This document shows, piece after piece, positions 1 to 9,324 of a DNA stretch of 64,000 nucleotides (its first letter is position 1; every line of letters starts with the position of its first letter). Source of the DNA: Trinickia mobilis (GTDB taxonomy: Bacteria; Pseudomonadota; Gammaproteobacteria; Burkholderiales; Burkholderiaceae); assembly GCF_017315705.1 (NCBI RefSeq), contig NZ_JAFLRF010000002.1:372001-436000 (forward strand), read 5' to 3'. Below the pieces are notes generated by a model, which made no database searches, was not told the DNA's origin, and was given only the letters and a program-made list of their open reading frames with translations. Made by a program: the position numbers and the translations under genes.

Positions 1-2
1 GG

Positions 3-2945
3 CTTGAAGCGCTCTATGCGGAAGCGGACGTCGATTTCCTGCGGCTGCTCGACAATCCTTCGTCGCACGCCGTGCCGTGGACCGTCGAGCGGCTCGAGCG
101 CGCCACACGCTATTTCAGCAAACTTTCCGACGCTTTCGCAAAAGACCCGCAGCGCGCGCGTGAAATCGACGCGCTGCGCGAAGCGACCCACCAATGGCAA
201 CGCCAGCTCGCCCAGACGACGCTCACCGCGAGCACCGACGGCCACACGGTCTCGGTCGAGCGGGAGAGGCTCGGCGAGGTCAACGAAACGCGGCACCGCC
301 TCGCCGTCGGCATCGAATCGCTCGATCCCGCACGCGAACTCTCCACCAGCGCCCGCGCGAGCATCTCCGCGCGCCGCCTCGCCTCGGAACGCGTCGCGTT
401 CGCGGCAGCGGCCGCGGCGGCGTTCGTGCTGCTCGTCTACGGCTTCCTCGCGAACCATCGCCTCGGGCTCGAACGCGCACGCGCGCGCATCGCCGCCGAG
501 GAAGGCGAGGCGCGCTTTCGCGAATATTTCGAAGAGCATCCGCTGCCGATGCTGATCTACGACGCCGCCACGGCGACGGTAGCGGCGGTCAACGACGCCG
601 CAGTGCGCCTGTACGGCTACACGCGCGACGAATTCGAAGGCCTCAGCGTCGCCAAGCTGAGGCCCGCCGAGGATGCCGACGATTTTCTCGCGCGCTTCGC
701 CAAGCAGGCAGAGGCGCCCCGCACGATCAGCGGCACGAGCGGCGTGCGCTGCCACGTAAGGAAGAACGGCACGCGCTTCTTCGTCGAACCGTCCTTTCAC
801 TTTCTCAATCATGCGAATCGCCGCGCGTGCTTCGTCGTCGCGGTCGACGTCACCGAAAAAGAGCAAGCGAAAGAAGCGCTGCAGCAATCGAAGCAGATGC
901 TCGAAGCGGTGATCGACAGCGTGCCGCAGCGCATCTTCTGGAAGGACACGGGCTCGCACTACCTCGGCTGCAACCGCGCGTTCGCCGACGACGTCGGCAT
1001 CGCCGATGCCTCGAAGATCGCCGGCCTTACGGACTACGACCTGCCCTGGCAGAGCTTCGCGTCGACGGCACGCATGCGCGACAGCGAAGTGATCGCGAGC
1101 GGCAAGCCGTTGAACGCCTACGAAGAATTCGCGCCCGCGGCGGACGGCACCCGGCGCTGGTATAGAAAGACCAAGGTGCCGCTCAAGAACGCGCGCGACG
1201 ACGTCATCGGCCTGCTCGCGACCTACGAAGACATCACCGAGCGCAAGGATGCCGAGCTCGCGCTGCGCCTGCGCAGCCGCGCGCTCGACGCGATCGTCAA
1301 CGCCGTGCTGATCACGCGCGCGGCCGACACGGGCAATCTGATCGAATACGCGAACCCCGCGTTCGAGCGCATCACCGGATACCGGACCGATGCGGTCATC
1401 GGCTCCGATTGCCGCTTCCTGCACGGCAGCGATCGCGACCAGCCGGGCATCGAATCGATCCGCCGCGCGCTCGCCGCCGAACGCGACGTGACGACGCTCG
1501 TGCGCAATTACCGGCGCGACGGCACGCTGTTCTGGAATCAGCTCTATATCGCGCCGGTGCGCGACGAGAACGGACAGGTCACGCATCACATCAGCGTCGT
1601 CAACGACGTGACCGAGCTCGTGCAATCGCGCGACATGCTGCGCCACCAGGCGAATTTCGATTCGCTCACCGCGCTGCCGAACCGCGCGCTATTGAACGAG
1701 CGGCTCGAACAGGCGATCCGGCACGGCGCCGAGCGCGGCACGCGCGTGTCGCTGATCTTCATGGACGTCGATCATTTCAAGGACGTCAACGACAGCCTCG
1801 GCCACGGCATCGGCGACCGGCTGCTGCGCGAGATCGGAGCGCGCCTGGCCGGATGCGTCGGCGCATCGGACACGGTGGCGCGCTACGGCGGCGACGAGTT
1901 CGTGCTGGTGATCGTCGAACAGGAAGAGACCGACCGCCTGACCGACGTGCTCGCGCACGTCTCGCACGCGTTCTCGCGCCCGGTGTGGATCGACGATACC
2001 GAGTTCCACGTCGAGGCGAGCGTCGGCATTGCGAGCTTTCCGTCCGACGGCGCCGATGCAGAAACGCTGCTGCGCCGTGCCGACCTCGCGATGTACCGTG
2101 CGAAGTCGAACGGCCGCAACGCGGTGCATCGGTTCGAGCCTGAGCTTGGCCGCCTCGCCGACGAACGGCTCGCGCTGTCGCGCCGGATGCGCGCTGCGCT
2201 CGCCAACGGCGAATTCCGGCTCGATTACCAGCCGCAAGTCGATTTGCATTCGAACCGCGTGACGGGCGTCGAAGCGCTCTTGCGCTGGCGCGATTCGGAG
2301 CTCGGGTCGGTGAGTCCCGCGACCTTCATTCCGATCGCCGAAGAAAACGGCCTGATCGTGCCGATCGGCGAATGGGTGATGCAGCAGGCGTGCTACCAGG
2401 CGCAGGCGTGGCAGTCGACGCTGCCCGCGTTGCGGATGTCGGTGAACATCTCGCCGCGGCAGTTCGCGCGCGGCGACATCCTGCGCGTGATCGAGCGCGC
2501 GCTGACGCGTGCGGACTTGTCGCCGTCGCTGCTCGAAGTCGAGATCACCGAGGGCGCGCTGATGGCCTACGGGTCGATCGAAATGCTGCGCGCGATACGG
2601 GCGACGGGCGTCGATATCGCGATCGACGATTTCGGCACCGGCTACTCGAGCCTTTCCTACATCCGCACGTTCCATGCGGACCGCTTGAAACTCGATATGT
2701 CGTTCGTGCGCGGCATCGGCGCGCATCGCGAGGACGAAGTGATCACGCGCGCGATTCTGTCGCTCGGCCGCGCGCTGGGCTTCAAGGTCGTAGCCGAAGG
2801 CGTCGAGACCGATGAACAGCTCGCGTTCCTGCGCCGCCACGGCTGCAGCTTCGTGCAGGGCTACCGGTTCGCGCGGCCGATGCTCGCGGCGCAGGCGCAT
2901 GCGTTCATTCTGAACTTCAACGAGGGCGTGCCCGAATACAGTTGA
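3..2945 (+). CDS. Membrane GGDEF/EAL protein with three PAS domains (5' truncated by window edge)
   Basis: A c-di-GMP turnover protein. The reading frame is open to the left edge, so the N-terminus is missing. Counting from the GTG at 72 as residue 1, a periplasmic helical sensor stretch (CHASE3-like) runs to about residue 105, followed by one membrane segment at about 108-126. Three PAS domains lie at about 148-265, 275-395 and 400-520, a GGDEF domain at about 525-690 and an EAL domain at about 700-945. The cyclase signature YGGDEF, the EALLRW motif and the DDFGTGYSSL loop are all intact, so both synthesis and hydrolysis of c-di-GMP are possible. The inhibitory RxxD site before GGDEF is absent (GASD). 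In such fusions one activity often dominates; the sequence does not say which. Confidence 0.93.
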   Translation, partial: LEALYAEADVDFLRLLDNPSSHAVPWTVERLERATRYFSKLSDAFAKDPQRAREIDALREATHQWQRQLAQTTLTASTDGHTVSVERERLGEVNETRHRLAVGIESLDPARELSTSARASISARRLASERVAFAAAAAAAFVLLVYGFLANHRLGLERARARIAAEEGEARFREYFEEHPLPMLIYDAATATVAAVNDAAVRLYGYTRDEFEGLSVAKLRPAEDADDFLARFAKQAEAPRTISGTSGVRCHVRKNGTRFFVEPSFHFLNHANRRACFVVAVDVTEKEQAKEALQQSKQMLEAVIDSVPQRIFWKDTGSHYLGCNRAFADDVGIADASKIAGLTDYDLPWQSFASTARMRDSEVIASGKPLNAYEEFAPAADGTRRWYRKTKVPLKNARDDVIGLLATYEDITERKDAELALRLRSRALDAIVNAVLITRAADTGNLIEYANPAFERITGYRTDAVIGSDCRFLHGSDRDQPGIESIRRALAAERDVTTLVRNYRRDGTLFWNQLYIAPVRDENGQVTHHISVVNDVTELVQSRDMLRHQANFDSLTALPNRALLNERLEQAIRHGAERGTRVSLIFMDVDHFKDVNDSLGHGIGDRLLREIGARLAGCVGASDTVARYGGDEFVLVIVEQEETDRLTDVLAHVSHAFSRPVWIDDTEFHVEASVGIASFPSDGADAETLLRRADLAMYRAKSNGRNAVHRFEPELGRLADERLALSRRMRAALANGEFRLDYQPQVDLHSNRVTGVEALLRWRDSELGSVSPATFIPIAEENGLIVPIGEWVMQQACYQAQAWQSTLPALRMSVNISPRQFARGDILRVIERALTRADLSPSLLEVEITEGALMAYGSIEMLRAIRATGVDIAIDDFGTGYSSLSYIRTFHADRLKLDMSFVRGIGAHREDEVITRAILSLGRALGFKVVAEGVETDEQLAFLRRHGCSFVQGYRFARPMLAAQAHAFILNFNEGVPEYS

Positions 2946-3080
2946 CGCTGTTTCGAGTGCGGCATCGTTCGCCGACGCCAAGCCGCGCCCCTGCCTTCTT
3001 CAAGGCAAGTAAAATCGCGCAACGTCCAGAACGGCGCATGCGGTTCGTCCCGCGTGCGCCGTCGCCATTCTGAGGAACCC

Positions 3081-4088
3081 ATGGCAGATCAATCGCGAGA
3101 CCTCGTTCTCGTCACCGGCGCGTCCGGCTTTGTCGGCTCGGCCGTCGCACGCATCGCGCAACAAAAAGGCTTCGCCGTTCGCGTACTGGTGCGCGCGACG
3201 AGCCCGCGCCAGAACCTCGAAGACCTCGACGCCGAAATCGCCGTCGGCGACATGCGCGACGAAGCGTCGATGCGCGCCGCGCTGCGTGGCGTGCGCTATC
3301 TGCTCCACGTCGCCGCCGACTATCGCCTGTGGGCACCGGACCCCGCCGAGATCGAACGCGCGAACCTCGAAGGCACCGAAGCGACGATGCGCGCGGCGCT
3401 TGCCGAGGGCGTCGAGCGCATCGTCTACACGAGCAGCGTCGCGACGCTCAAGGTCACGAGCGCCGGCATTTCCGCCGATGAAACCGCGCCGCTCACGGCC
3501 GAGCAGGCGATCGGCGTCTACAAGCGCAGCAAGGTGCTCGCCGAGCGCGCGGTCGAGCGGATGATCGAGCGCGACCGCCTGCCCGCCGTGATCGTCAATC
3601 CGTCGACGCCGATCGGGCCGCGCGACGTGAAGCCGACGCCTACCGGCCGCATCATCGTCGAGGCGGCGCTCGGCAAGATTCCGGCGTTCGTCGATACGGG
3701 GCTGAACCTCGTGCACGTCGACGACGTCGCCGCCGGCCACTTCCTCGCGCTCGAACACGGACGCATCGGCGAGCGCTACATCCTCGGCGGCGAGAACCTG
3801 CCGCTGCAGCAGATGCTCGCCGACATCGCCGCGCTCACGAGCCGCAAGCCGCCGACGATCAGCCTGCCGCGCTGGCCGCTCTATCCGCTCGCGCTCGGCG
3901 CCGAGGCGGTCGCAAAGATCACGAAGCGCGAGCCGTTCGTCACCGTCGACGGCCTCAAGATGTCGAAGAACAAGATGTATTTCACGTCCGCCAAGGCGGA
4001 ACGCGAGCTGGGCTTTCGTGCGCGGCCGTATCGCGAAGGCTTGCGCGATGCGCTCGACTGGTTCCGGCAAGCGGGCTACCTGAAATGA
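3081..4088 (+). CDS. hpnA: Hopanoid-associated sugar epimerase HpnA
   Basis: A 335-residue NAD(P)-dependent short-chain/epimerase family enzyme. The N-terminal Rossmann motif TGASGFVG and the YxxxK pair (YKRSK) are visible. The ATG at 3081 follows a GAGG-like ribosome site; an in-frame upstream ATG at 3054 is less likely because family members begin at the Rossmann strand. HpnA is named from its constant linkage to hopanoid loci and its precise substrate is not established; here it is the first of a cluster carrying hpnB, C, H, M, N, G, shc, E and D. It stands alone in its transcription block, closed by the hairpin at 4114-4135. Confidence 0.9.
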   Translation: MADQSRDLVLVTGASGFVGSAVARIAQQKGFAVRVLVRATSPRQNLEDLDAEIAVGDMRDEASMRAALRGVRYLLHVAADYRLWAPDPAEIERANLEGTEATMRAALAEGVERIVYTSSVATLKVTSAGISADETAPLTAEQAIGVYKRSKVLAERAVERMIERDRLPAVIVNPSTPIGPRDVKPTPTGRIIVEAALGKIPAFVDTGLNLVHVDDVAAGHFLALEHGRIGERYILGGENLPLQQMLADIAALTSRKPPTISLPRWPLYPLALGAEAVAKITKREPFVTVDGLKMSKNKMYFTSAKAERELGFRARPYREGLRDALDWFRQAGYLK

Positions 4089-4113
4089 AGGCGTGAAGGC
4101 ATGACAGGATGAC

Positions 4114-4135
4114 GCCGCCGCACTTGTGCGGCGGC
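4114..4135 (+). terminator. Hairpin downstream of hpnA
   Basis: Perfect 10-bp inverted repeat GCCGCCGCAC/GTGCGGCGGC with a 2-nt centre, 25 nt after the hpnA stop. No T-run follows, so it could be a terminator or a stabilising 3' hairpin. Confidence 0.5.
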
Positions 4136-4250
4136 ACGGCATGGCACATGCGCGGCGACGAGCAATTTGTTACAACCTGTGTACGCCACGCTGCGATCAA
4201 AGCCCGCGCGCAGCGAGTAAAATCGCGAGTCTTACGTAGAGAAGCCTCGC

Positions 4251-4754
4251 ATGAACCTCCAAGAACAGATCGGCGCGCTCGAAACGGGGGTCGATCAGCT
4301 CACCCAGCTCATTCAAGCCGCGCTCGCTCAACAAGCGGCGCCCGAAGCGTCGGCTGAGCGCGCGTCGGCGGCGCCCGCCGCCGACGCCGCGCTTGCCGAA
4401 CCGGCGAACGCGGTAGAAACCGTCGACGAAAAACCCACGCTGCATGTCGGGCGCCCAGCGCAAAACGAGATCGTGTTGACCGTCGGCGGGAAGTCAGTCT
4501 CGCTGCATCCCGAGCAGTTGGGGCAACTGATCGAGGAACTGGCGAACGCGCGTGCGTCGATGGTGCCGGAGCCGCCGATGGCCTTGGCGCCCGGCTGGCG
4601 CTTCGTGTCGACGAAGAATCCGGTGATGGCGGTGCAGAAGCAATCGAACGGCGACCGTCTGCTGGTCCTGCGGCACACGGGCCACGGCTGGGTGCCCTAT
4701 ACGTTCTCGCCGGACATGGCCATCCAGCTCTACATGATGCTGACCCAGCGCTGA
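4251..4754 (+). CDS. Conserved hypothetical protein, 167 aa
   Basis: Not assigned to a named family. The N-terminal 30 residues form a Gln/Leu-rich amphipathic helix, followed by an Ala/Glu-rich low-complexity linker (about 28-60). A compact C-terminal domain (about 65-167) contains VGGKSVSL, the phrase LAPGWRFVSTKNP and a tail ending in a MAIQLYMMLTQ helix. No signal peptide or membrane span is visible, so it is probably cytosolic. It sits between hpnA and the convergent hpnC-hpnB unit with no overlap, so a hopanoid role rests on position alone. Confidence 0.75.
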   Translation: MNLQEQIGALETGVDQLTQLIQAALAQQAAPEASAERASAAPAADAALAEPANAVETVDEKPTLHVGRPAQNEIVLTVGGKSVSLHPEQLGQLIEELANARASMVPEPPMALAPGWRFVSTKNPVMAVQKQSNGDRLLVLRHTGHGWVPYTFSPDMAIQLYMMLTQR

Positions 4755-4827
4755 TGGTGTTGAAACGGCGGCAGCGCGTTACGCGCCGCCGCGCCGTCAG
4801 CCGCACGACGCGTGCGGTGTCAAAGGC

Positions 4828-6000
4828 CTACCGCTCCTGCACCGGCGCCTGCACGCGCGCCTTCCATTGACCGCCCTTGCCGCGCCAATAGCGCACGGCA
4901 GACGCCAGCGTCGCACCGACATAGAACAACGCAACCAGCGGCAGCGCCGGCGCCCACAACGGCGAGCGGCCGTAGTAGCGCAGCATCGGCGCATACGCGC
5001 AGCACATCGCAACCCACGCGGCCCACGCCGGCCACGCATGCGAACCCAGCCCGAGCGCGACAACGGGCGGCACCAGATAGATCAGCGTCATGCCGATCAG
5101 CATGCCCGCAAGCAGCCACGGCGAATAGCGCAACTGCGTGAACGCGGTGCGCGCGATCATGTTCCAGATCTCCCGCCAGTTGTCGTACGGACGCAGCGAC
5201 ACGCTGTACGCCGCAACGTCGAGCCGAATCGGATGATGCCCCTCGCCGCGATGCTTGATCCGGCTCGCGAGGCTGCAATCGTCGATCAATTCGCCGCGGA
5301 TCGATTCGATTCCGCCCGCCTCCTCGAGCGCCGCGCGCTTCACGAGCATGCAGCCGCCCGCGGCCGCAGCGGTCTTGTTGCGCGGATTGTTGACCCACGA
5401 GAACGGGTAGAGCTTCGCGAAGAAGAACACGAACGCCGGGATCAGCGCTTTCTCCCAGAACGAATCGCAGCGCAGCCGCACCATCAGCGAGACCAGGTCG
5501 CGCTTCTCTTCGATTGCGCGCGCAACGAGTTGCGTGACGGCGTCCGCGGGATGGCCGATGTCGGCGTCGGTGAGCAGCAGGTAGTCCGCGGGCAGGCCGA
5601 GCGATTTCACCGCTTCGATGCCCTGCGACTGCGCCCACACCTTGCCCGACCATCCCGGCGGCAGCGGCTTCGCGGTCAGCACCGTCAGGCGCTCGGGACG
5701 CTGCAGCGACAGCGCGGCGGCCCGCGCGGCATCGGCGGTGCCGTCGGTGCTGTGGTCGTCGACGACGATCACATGGAACGCGCCCGGATAGTTCTGCGAG
5801 ATCAGCGTCGCGACCGCCTTGCCGATCACGTCCGCCTCGTTGCGGGCGGGCACGACGGCGGACACGGCCGGCCACGCGTCGCGCGGCCCGACAGGCAGCG
5901 GCGGCGCCGGACGCGTACGCCAGAAACCGCCGCGAGCAAACAACAGCACACACCAGATCACAAGCGATATGGCGGACAACACAAACAGAATTGCGATCAT
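4828..6000 (-). CDS. hpnB: Hopanoid-associated glycosyltransferase HpnB
   Basis: A 390-residue membrane family-2-type glycosyltransferase. The start at 6000 begins directly with a hydrophobic anchor (IAILFVLSAISLVIW). A GT-A fold follows with VPARNEADVIGKA, the VVDDHSTDGTA motif and LLTDADIGH, the last supplying the metal-binding DxD-like acids. Further membrane helices lie at the C-terminus (about 285-370). Its ATG overlaps the hpnC stop in an ATGA tetranucleotide, so the two are translationally coupled with hpnC first. HpnB is known as a hopanoid-locus marker; its acceptor is not firmly established. A longer frame upstream of 6000 is coding for HpnC and was not used. Confidence 0.9.
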   Translation of the reverse strand: MIAILFVLSAISLVIWCVLLFARGGFWRTRPAPPLPVGPRDAWPAVSAVVPARNEADVIGKAVATLISQNYPGAFHVIVVDDHSTDGTADAARAAALSLQRPERLTVLTAKPLPPGWSGKVWAQSQGIEAVKSLGLPADYLLLTDADIGHPADAVTQLVARAIEEKRDLVSLMVRLRCDSFWEKALIPAFVFFFAKLYPFSWVNNPRNKTAAAAGGCMLVKRAALEEAGGIESIRGELIDDCSLASRIKHRGEGHHPIRLDVAAYSVSLRPYDNWREIWNMIARTAFTQLRYSPWLLAGMLIGMTLIYLVPPVVALGLGSHAWPAWAAWVAMCCAYAPMLRYYGRSPLWAPALPLVALFYVGATLASAVRYWRGKGGQWKARVQAPVQER

Positions 6001-6863
6001 GCGTGGCCCTCGGACGAAAGTGCGCTGACACCGACGCTGCCAAAAAGACGCATTTTCGCCGTGCGCGCCGCGATGATGCACCAATCGAGCGTATCCAGCA
6101 CGGGACGATGGCGAAACACGTCGTAATCGGCCTGCTCGATCCGCTCGAGAATGCGCAGCCCGCCTTGCACGACGCTGCAGAGCTCGAGGCCGAAGCGCCC
6201 CGGCAGACGCCGCGCGAGCGGCGCGCCGCGGACCATCAGCGCCCGGGCGTAGGCGACCTCATGCGCCATCAACGCACGCCATGCGTCGTCGCAAATGCCT
6301 TGCGCGATCTGCGATTCGGTCACGGCAAAGCGCCCGATATCGGCGAGCGGAAGATACAGATGCCCGTTGTTCCAGTCGATCGCCACGTCCTGCCACAGGT
6401 TGATCAGTTGCAGCGACGTGCAGACCGCATCGGAATCGGCGAGGTTGGCGGGGGTGGCGGCGCCGATCAGGTGCAGCAGCAGATGCCCGATCGGACTTGC
6501 CGAACGGCGGCAGTATTCGGTGAGCGCGGCCCGGTTGTCGTAGCGGGCGGTGTCGATATCCTGCTCGAACGCCGCAACGAGGTCGTAGAACGGCGCCAGC
6601 GGCAAACCCTGTTGCGCGCTCACGACAGCCAGTTTTTCGAACAAGAGCGGGTGTACGGGGGCGGCACGGCCGTTCGCGACCGCATCGAGCCCGGCCCGGA
6701 TGTCGGCCAGGCGCGCGCGGCGTCCGGCGGGGCTCCCGCCGCCTTCGCCGGCGATTTCGGCAGCGGTGCGGACAAAGTGATAAATCACGCCGGCCGGCGC
6801 ACGCAGCGCCTTCGGCAGCAAGATGCGCGCGACCGGATCGTATTCGTAAGGATCAACTTCCAT
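5997..6863 (-). CDS. hpnC: Squalene-synthase-like HpnC with a degenerate first Asp motif
   Basis: A 288-residue trans-isoprenyl synthase homologue. In hopanoid bacteria HpnD makes presqualene diphosphate, HpnC converts it to hydroxysqualene and HpnE reduces that to squalene. The second aspartate region is present (LWQDVAIDW...LYLP, about residues 165-182). The first motif, normally DDxxD after the YxFxRxA sequence, reads AAEIAGEG at about residues 36-43, so the Mg-diphosphate-binding acids are largely lost. The rest of the fold looks intact and full length. The only usable start is the ATG at 6863; a stop lies four codons upstream in frame. It could be a catalytically weak or inactive copy, or a lineage variant. 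Confidence 0.85.
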   Translation of the reverse strand: MEVDPYEYDPVARILLPKALRAPAGVIYHFVRTAAEIAGEGGGSPAGRRARLADIRAGLDAVANGRAAPVHPLLFEKLAVVSAQQGLPLAPFYDLVAAFEQDIDTARYDNRAALTEYCRRSASPIGHLLLHLIGAATPANLADSDAVCTSLQLINLWQDVAIDWNNGHLYLPLADIGRFAVTESQIAQGICDDAWRALMAHEVAYARALMVRGAPLARRLPGRFGLELCSVVQGGLRILERIEQADYDVFRHRPVLDTLDWCIIAARTAKMRLFGSVGVSALSSEGHA

Positions 6864-7004
6864 ACAGCAAATTCAGTAATACAAGCGAAAGATTCGCCCG
6901 CGACCCAGTAGTTTACTGGCTTCCGGCGCGCCCTTGAACGCGGCGTAACGACTGCTTGCAAAATGTGCGACGGCCCCAATAAAGCGCGCCGGACCCGATA
7001 GCGG

Positions 7005-7010
7005 TAGAAT
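7005..7010 (+). promoter_or_regulatory. Candidate -10 element upstream of ispH
   Basis: TAGAAT in the divergent hpnC/ispH region, about 120 nt upstream of the ispH start. No clear -35 is seen. It is the best sigma-70-like hexamer in the region; the assignment is tentative. Confidence 0.3.
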
Positions 7011-7131
7011 GCGCGCTTGGATTCGGTTTGCCGGGGATTGCACCCGCTTTCTAATACCTGGATTCGGGGCGATGCAGCCGTGGCTACCGGCTTGTTTTCG
7101 AGACCCCGCGTCAGTCGGAGTTCCCAAACAT

Positions 7132-8076
7132 ATGCGAGTCATCCTTGCTCAGCCCCGCGGCTTTTGTGCGGGGGTCGTCCGCGCAATCGAAATCGTGGAT
7201 CGCGCGCTGCAACGACACGGTGCACCCGTTTATGTGCGCCATGAGATTGTCCACAATCGGCACGTCGTCGAAAACCTGCGCAGCAAAGGCGCCCGCTTTG
7301 TCGAAGAACTCCACGAGGTGCCGCATGGCGCCGTGGCGATTTTCAGCGCCCATGGCGTGGCGCAAAGCGTCGAGCGCGACGCCGAAGACCGCGGCCTCGA
7401 CGTGCTCGACGCCACCTGCCCGCTCGTGACGAAGGTGCACGTGCAAGGCCGCCAGTACGTGGCTGCCGGACGCACGCTGATCCTGATCGGCCATGCGGGA
7501 CACCCGGAAGTCGAGGGCACGATCGGCCAGATTCCCGGCAAGGTGCTGCTCGTGCAAAGCGAAGCGGAAGTCGCGAGCCTGCCGCTCGCCAACGATACGC
7601 CGCTTGCGTACGTGACGCAGACCACGCTGTCCGTCGACGACACGCGCGGCATCATCGAAGCGCTGATGCGCCGTTTCAAGGACATCGTCGGCCCGGATAC
7701 GCGCGACATCTGCTACGCGACGCAAAACCGCCAGGCCGCGGTGCGCGAGTTGAGCAAGGAAGTCGACGTGCTGCTGGTCGTCGGCGCGACCAACAGCTCG
7801 AACTCGAACCGCCTGCGCGAAATCGGCACCGAAAGCGGCGTGCCGAGCTACCTCGTTGCGGACGGCTCCGAAGTGAAACCCGAATGGTTTGCCGCCGCGC
7901 ACACGGTCGGCATCACCGCGGGCGCATCGGCGCCCGAGGAAATGGTCGAACACGTGATCAATGCGCTGCGCGCGTTGGGGCCCGTCGACGTCACGACGAT
8001 GACGGGCCGTGAAGAAAAAGTCGAATTCAAGCTGCCGTCGAAGCTGGCCGAGCCAGCCGTCGCGCGCGAAGCCTAA
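7132..8076 (+). CDS. ispH: 4-hydroxy-3-methylbut-2-enyl diphosphate reductase IspH
   Basis: The last step of the MEP isoprenoid pathway, giving IPP and DMAPP through a [4Fe-4S] cluster. The 314-residue protein shows the three cluster cysteines in the contexts GFCAGV (about residue 12), ATCPLV (about 96) and ICYATQNRQ (about 190-200). The ATG at 7132 begins with the family N-terminus ([12 protein letters not shown]) after a GGAG; an upstream in-frame extension to 7009 is not family-like. It is followed 10 nt later by hpnH, so the same mRNA supplies C5 precursors and a hopanoid enzyme. Burkholderias usually carry another ispH elsewhere, so this may be a locus-dedicated paralogue (inference). 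Confidence 0.96.
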   Translation: MRVILAQPRGFCAGVVRAIEIVDRALQRHGAPVYVRHEIVHNRHVVENLRSKGARFVEELHEVPHGAVAIFSAHGVAQSVERDAEDRGLDVLDATCPLVTKVHVQGRQYVAAGRTLILIGHAGHPEVEGTIGQIPGKVLLVQSEAEVASLPLANDTPLAYVTQTTLSVDDTRGIIEALMRRFKDIVGPDTRDICYATQNRQAAVRELSKEVDVLLVVGATNSSNSNRLREIGTESGVPSYLVADGSEVKPEWFAAAHTVGITAGASAPEEMVEHVINALRALGPVDVTTMTGREEKVEFKLPSKLAEPAVAREA

Positions 8077-8086
8077 GGAGCACACC

Positions 8087-9238
8087 TTGTCTATTCCGCT
8101 GCTGCAAAAAGTTCGTGTTGGCTCCTACATCTTTCGCCAACACTTTTCAGGCAACAAGCGCTACCCGCTCGCGCTGATGCTCGAGCCCCTCTTCCGCTGC
8201 AATCTCGCCTGTAACGGCTGCGGCAAGATCGATTATCCCGATCCCATCCTGAACCAGCGCCTGTCGCTCGAAGAGTGCCTGGGCGCCGTCGACGAGTGCG
8301 GCGCGCCGGTCGTGTCGGTCGCCGGCGGCGAACCGCTCCTGCACAAGGAAATGCCGCAGATCGTCAAGGGCATCATCGAGCGCAAGAAGTTCGTCTACCT
8401 GTGCACGAACGCGCTCCTGATGGAAAAGAAGATGGACGACTACGAGCCGAGCCCGTACTTCGTGTGGTCGGTGCACCTCGACGGCGATCAGCAGATGCAC
8501 GATCACTCGGTGTCGCAGGAAGGCGTCTACGACAAGGCCGTCGCCGCGATCCGCGAAGCGAAGCGCCGCGGCTTCCGCGTCAACATCAACTGCACGCTGT
8601 TCAACGACGCCGTGCCCGAGCGCGTGGCCGCGTTCTTCGATACGCTCAAGCCGATCGGCGTCGACGGCATCACGGTGTCGCCGGGCTACGCCTACGAGCG
8701 CGCGCCGGATCAGCAGCACTTCCTGAACCGCGACAAGACCAAGCAGCTGTTCCGCGAGATCTTCAAGCGCGGCAACAACGGCAAGAACTGGTCGTTCAGC
8801 CAGTCGGGCCTGTTCCTCGACTTTCTGGCCGGCAACCAGACCTATCACTGCACGCCGTGGGGCAACCCCGCGCGCACGGTGTTCGGCTGGCAGCGTCCGT
8901 GCTACCTGGTCGGCGAAGGCTATGTGAAGACCTTCAAGGAACTGATGGAAACCACCGACTGGGACCAGTACGGCACCGGCAACTACGAAAAGTGCGCTGA
9001 CTGCATGGTCCACAGCGGCTTCGAGGCGACGGCGGTGATGGATACCGTCGCGCACCCCCTGAAGGCGCTTGGCATGGCCATGCGCGGCCCGAAGACGGAA
9101 GGGGCCTTCGCGAAGGACATTCCGCTCGACAAGCAGCGGCCGGCCGAATACGTGTTCTCGCGCCACGTCGAGATCAAGCTCGACGAAATCAAGCGGACGA
9201 GCAGCCCGAAGAAATCGCCGGCAGTCGCCGCGCATTGA
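8087..9238 (+). CDS. hpnH: Radical SAM adenosyl-hopene transferase HpnH
   Basis: HpnH joins 5'-deoxyadenosyl to the hopene side chain, the first step to extended C35 hopanoids. The 383-residue protein carries the radical SAM motif CNLACNGC (about residues 41-48) and the SAM-binding AGGEPLL. The likely start is a TTG at 8087, six nucleotides after a perfect AAGGAG that overlaps the ispH stop. That spacing decides the start, because upstream in-frame codons lie inside ispH. The C-terminal cysteines (CTPWG, CADCM) are typical of the family. The gene ends at a strong terminator, and HpnG, the next enzyme of the branch, is encoded at 14.4 kb. Confidence 0.95.
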   Translation: MSIPLLQKVRVGSYIFRQHFSGNKRYPLALMLEPLFRCNLACNGCGKIDYPDPILNQRLSLEECLGAVDECGAPVVSVAGGEPLLHKEMPQIVKGIIERKKFVYLCTNALLMEKKMDDYEPSPYFVWSVHLDGDQQMHDHSVSQEGVYDKAVAAIREAKRRGFRVNINCTLFNDAVPERVAAFFDTLKPIGVDGITVSPGYAYERAPDQQHFLNRDKTKQLFREIFKRGNNGKNWSFSQSGLFLDFLAGNQTYHCTPWGNPARTVFGWQRPCYLVGEGYVKTFKELMETTDWDQYGTGNYEKCADCMVHSGFEATAVMDTVAHPLKALGMAMRGPKTEGAFAKDIPLDKQRPAEYVFSRHVEIKLDEIKRTSSPKKSPAVAAH

Positions 9239-9243
9239 GCAGT

Positions 9244-9310
9244 TGTAGCGCACGGCTTCGTGCGCTACAAAAAAAGGGCGCAACAGGTCATGCTGTTGCG
9301 CCCTTTTTTC
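9244..9310 (+). terminator. Double hairpin with rho-independent terminator after hpnH
   Basis: Two consecutive stem-loops. The first is an 11-bp perfect stem TGTAGCGCACG with loop gctt (9244-9269). The second is GGGCGCAACAG/CTGTTGCGCCC with a 6-nt loop (9276-9303) followed by six T (9304-9309) and preceded by seven A. The second is a classical intrinsic terminator and may work in both directions. Confidence 0.9.
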
Positions 9311-9324
9311 GACCAGAGAAAACC

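Noticed and set aside
1689-2981. Long minus-strand frame opposite the GGDEF/EAL gene
   Set aside because: It mirrors the conserved protein on the other strand and is rich in Arg/His/Ala, as expected for antisense of GC-biased codons.
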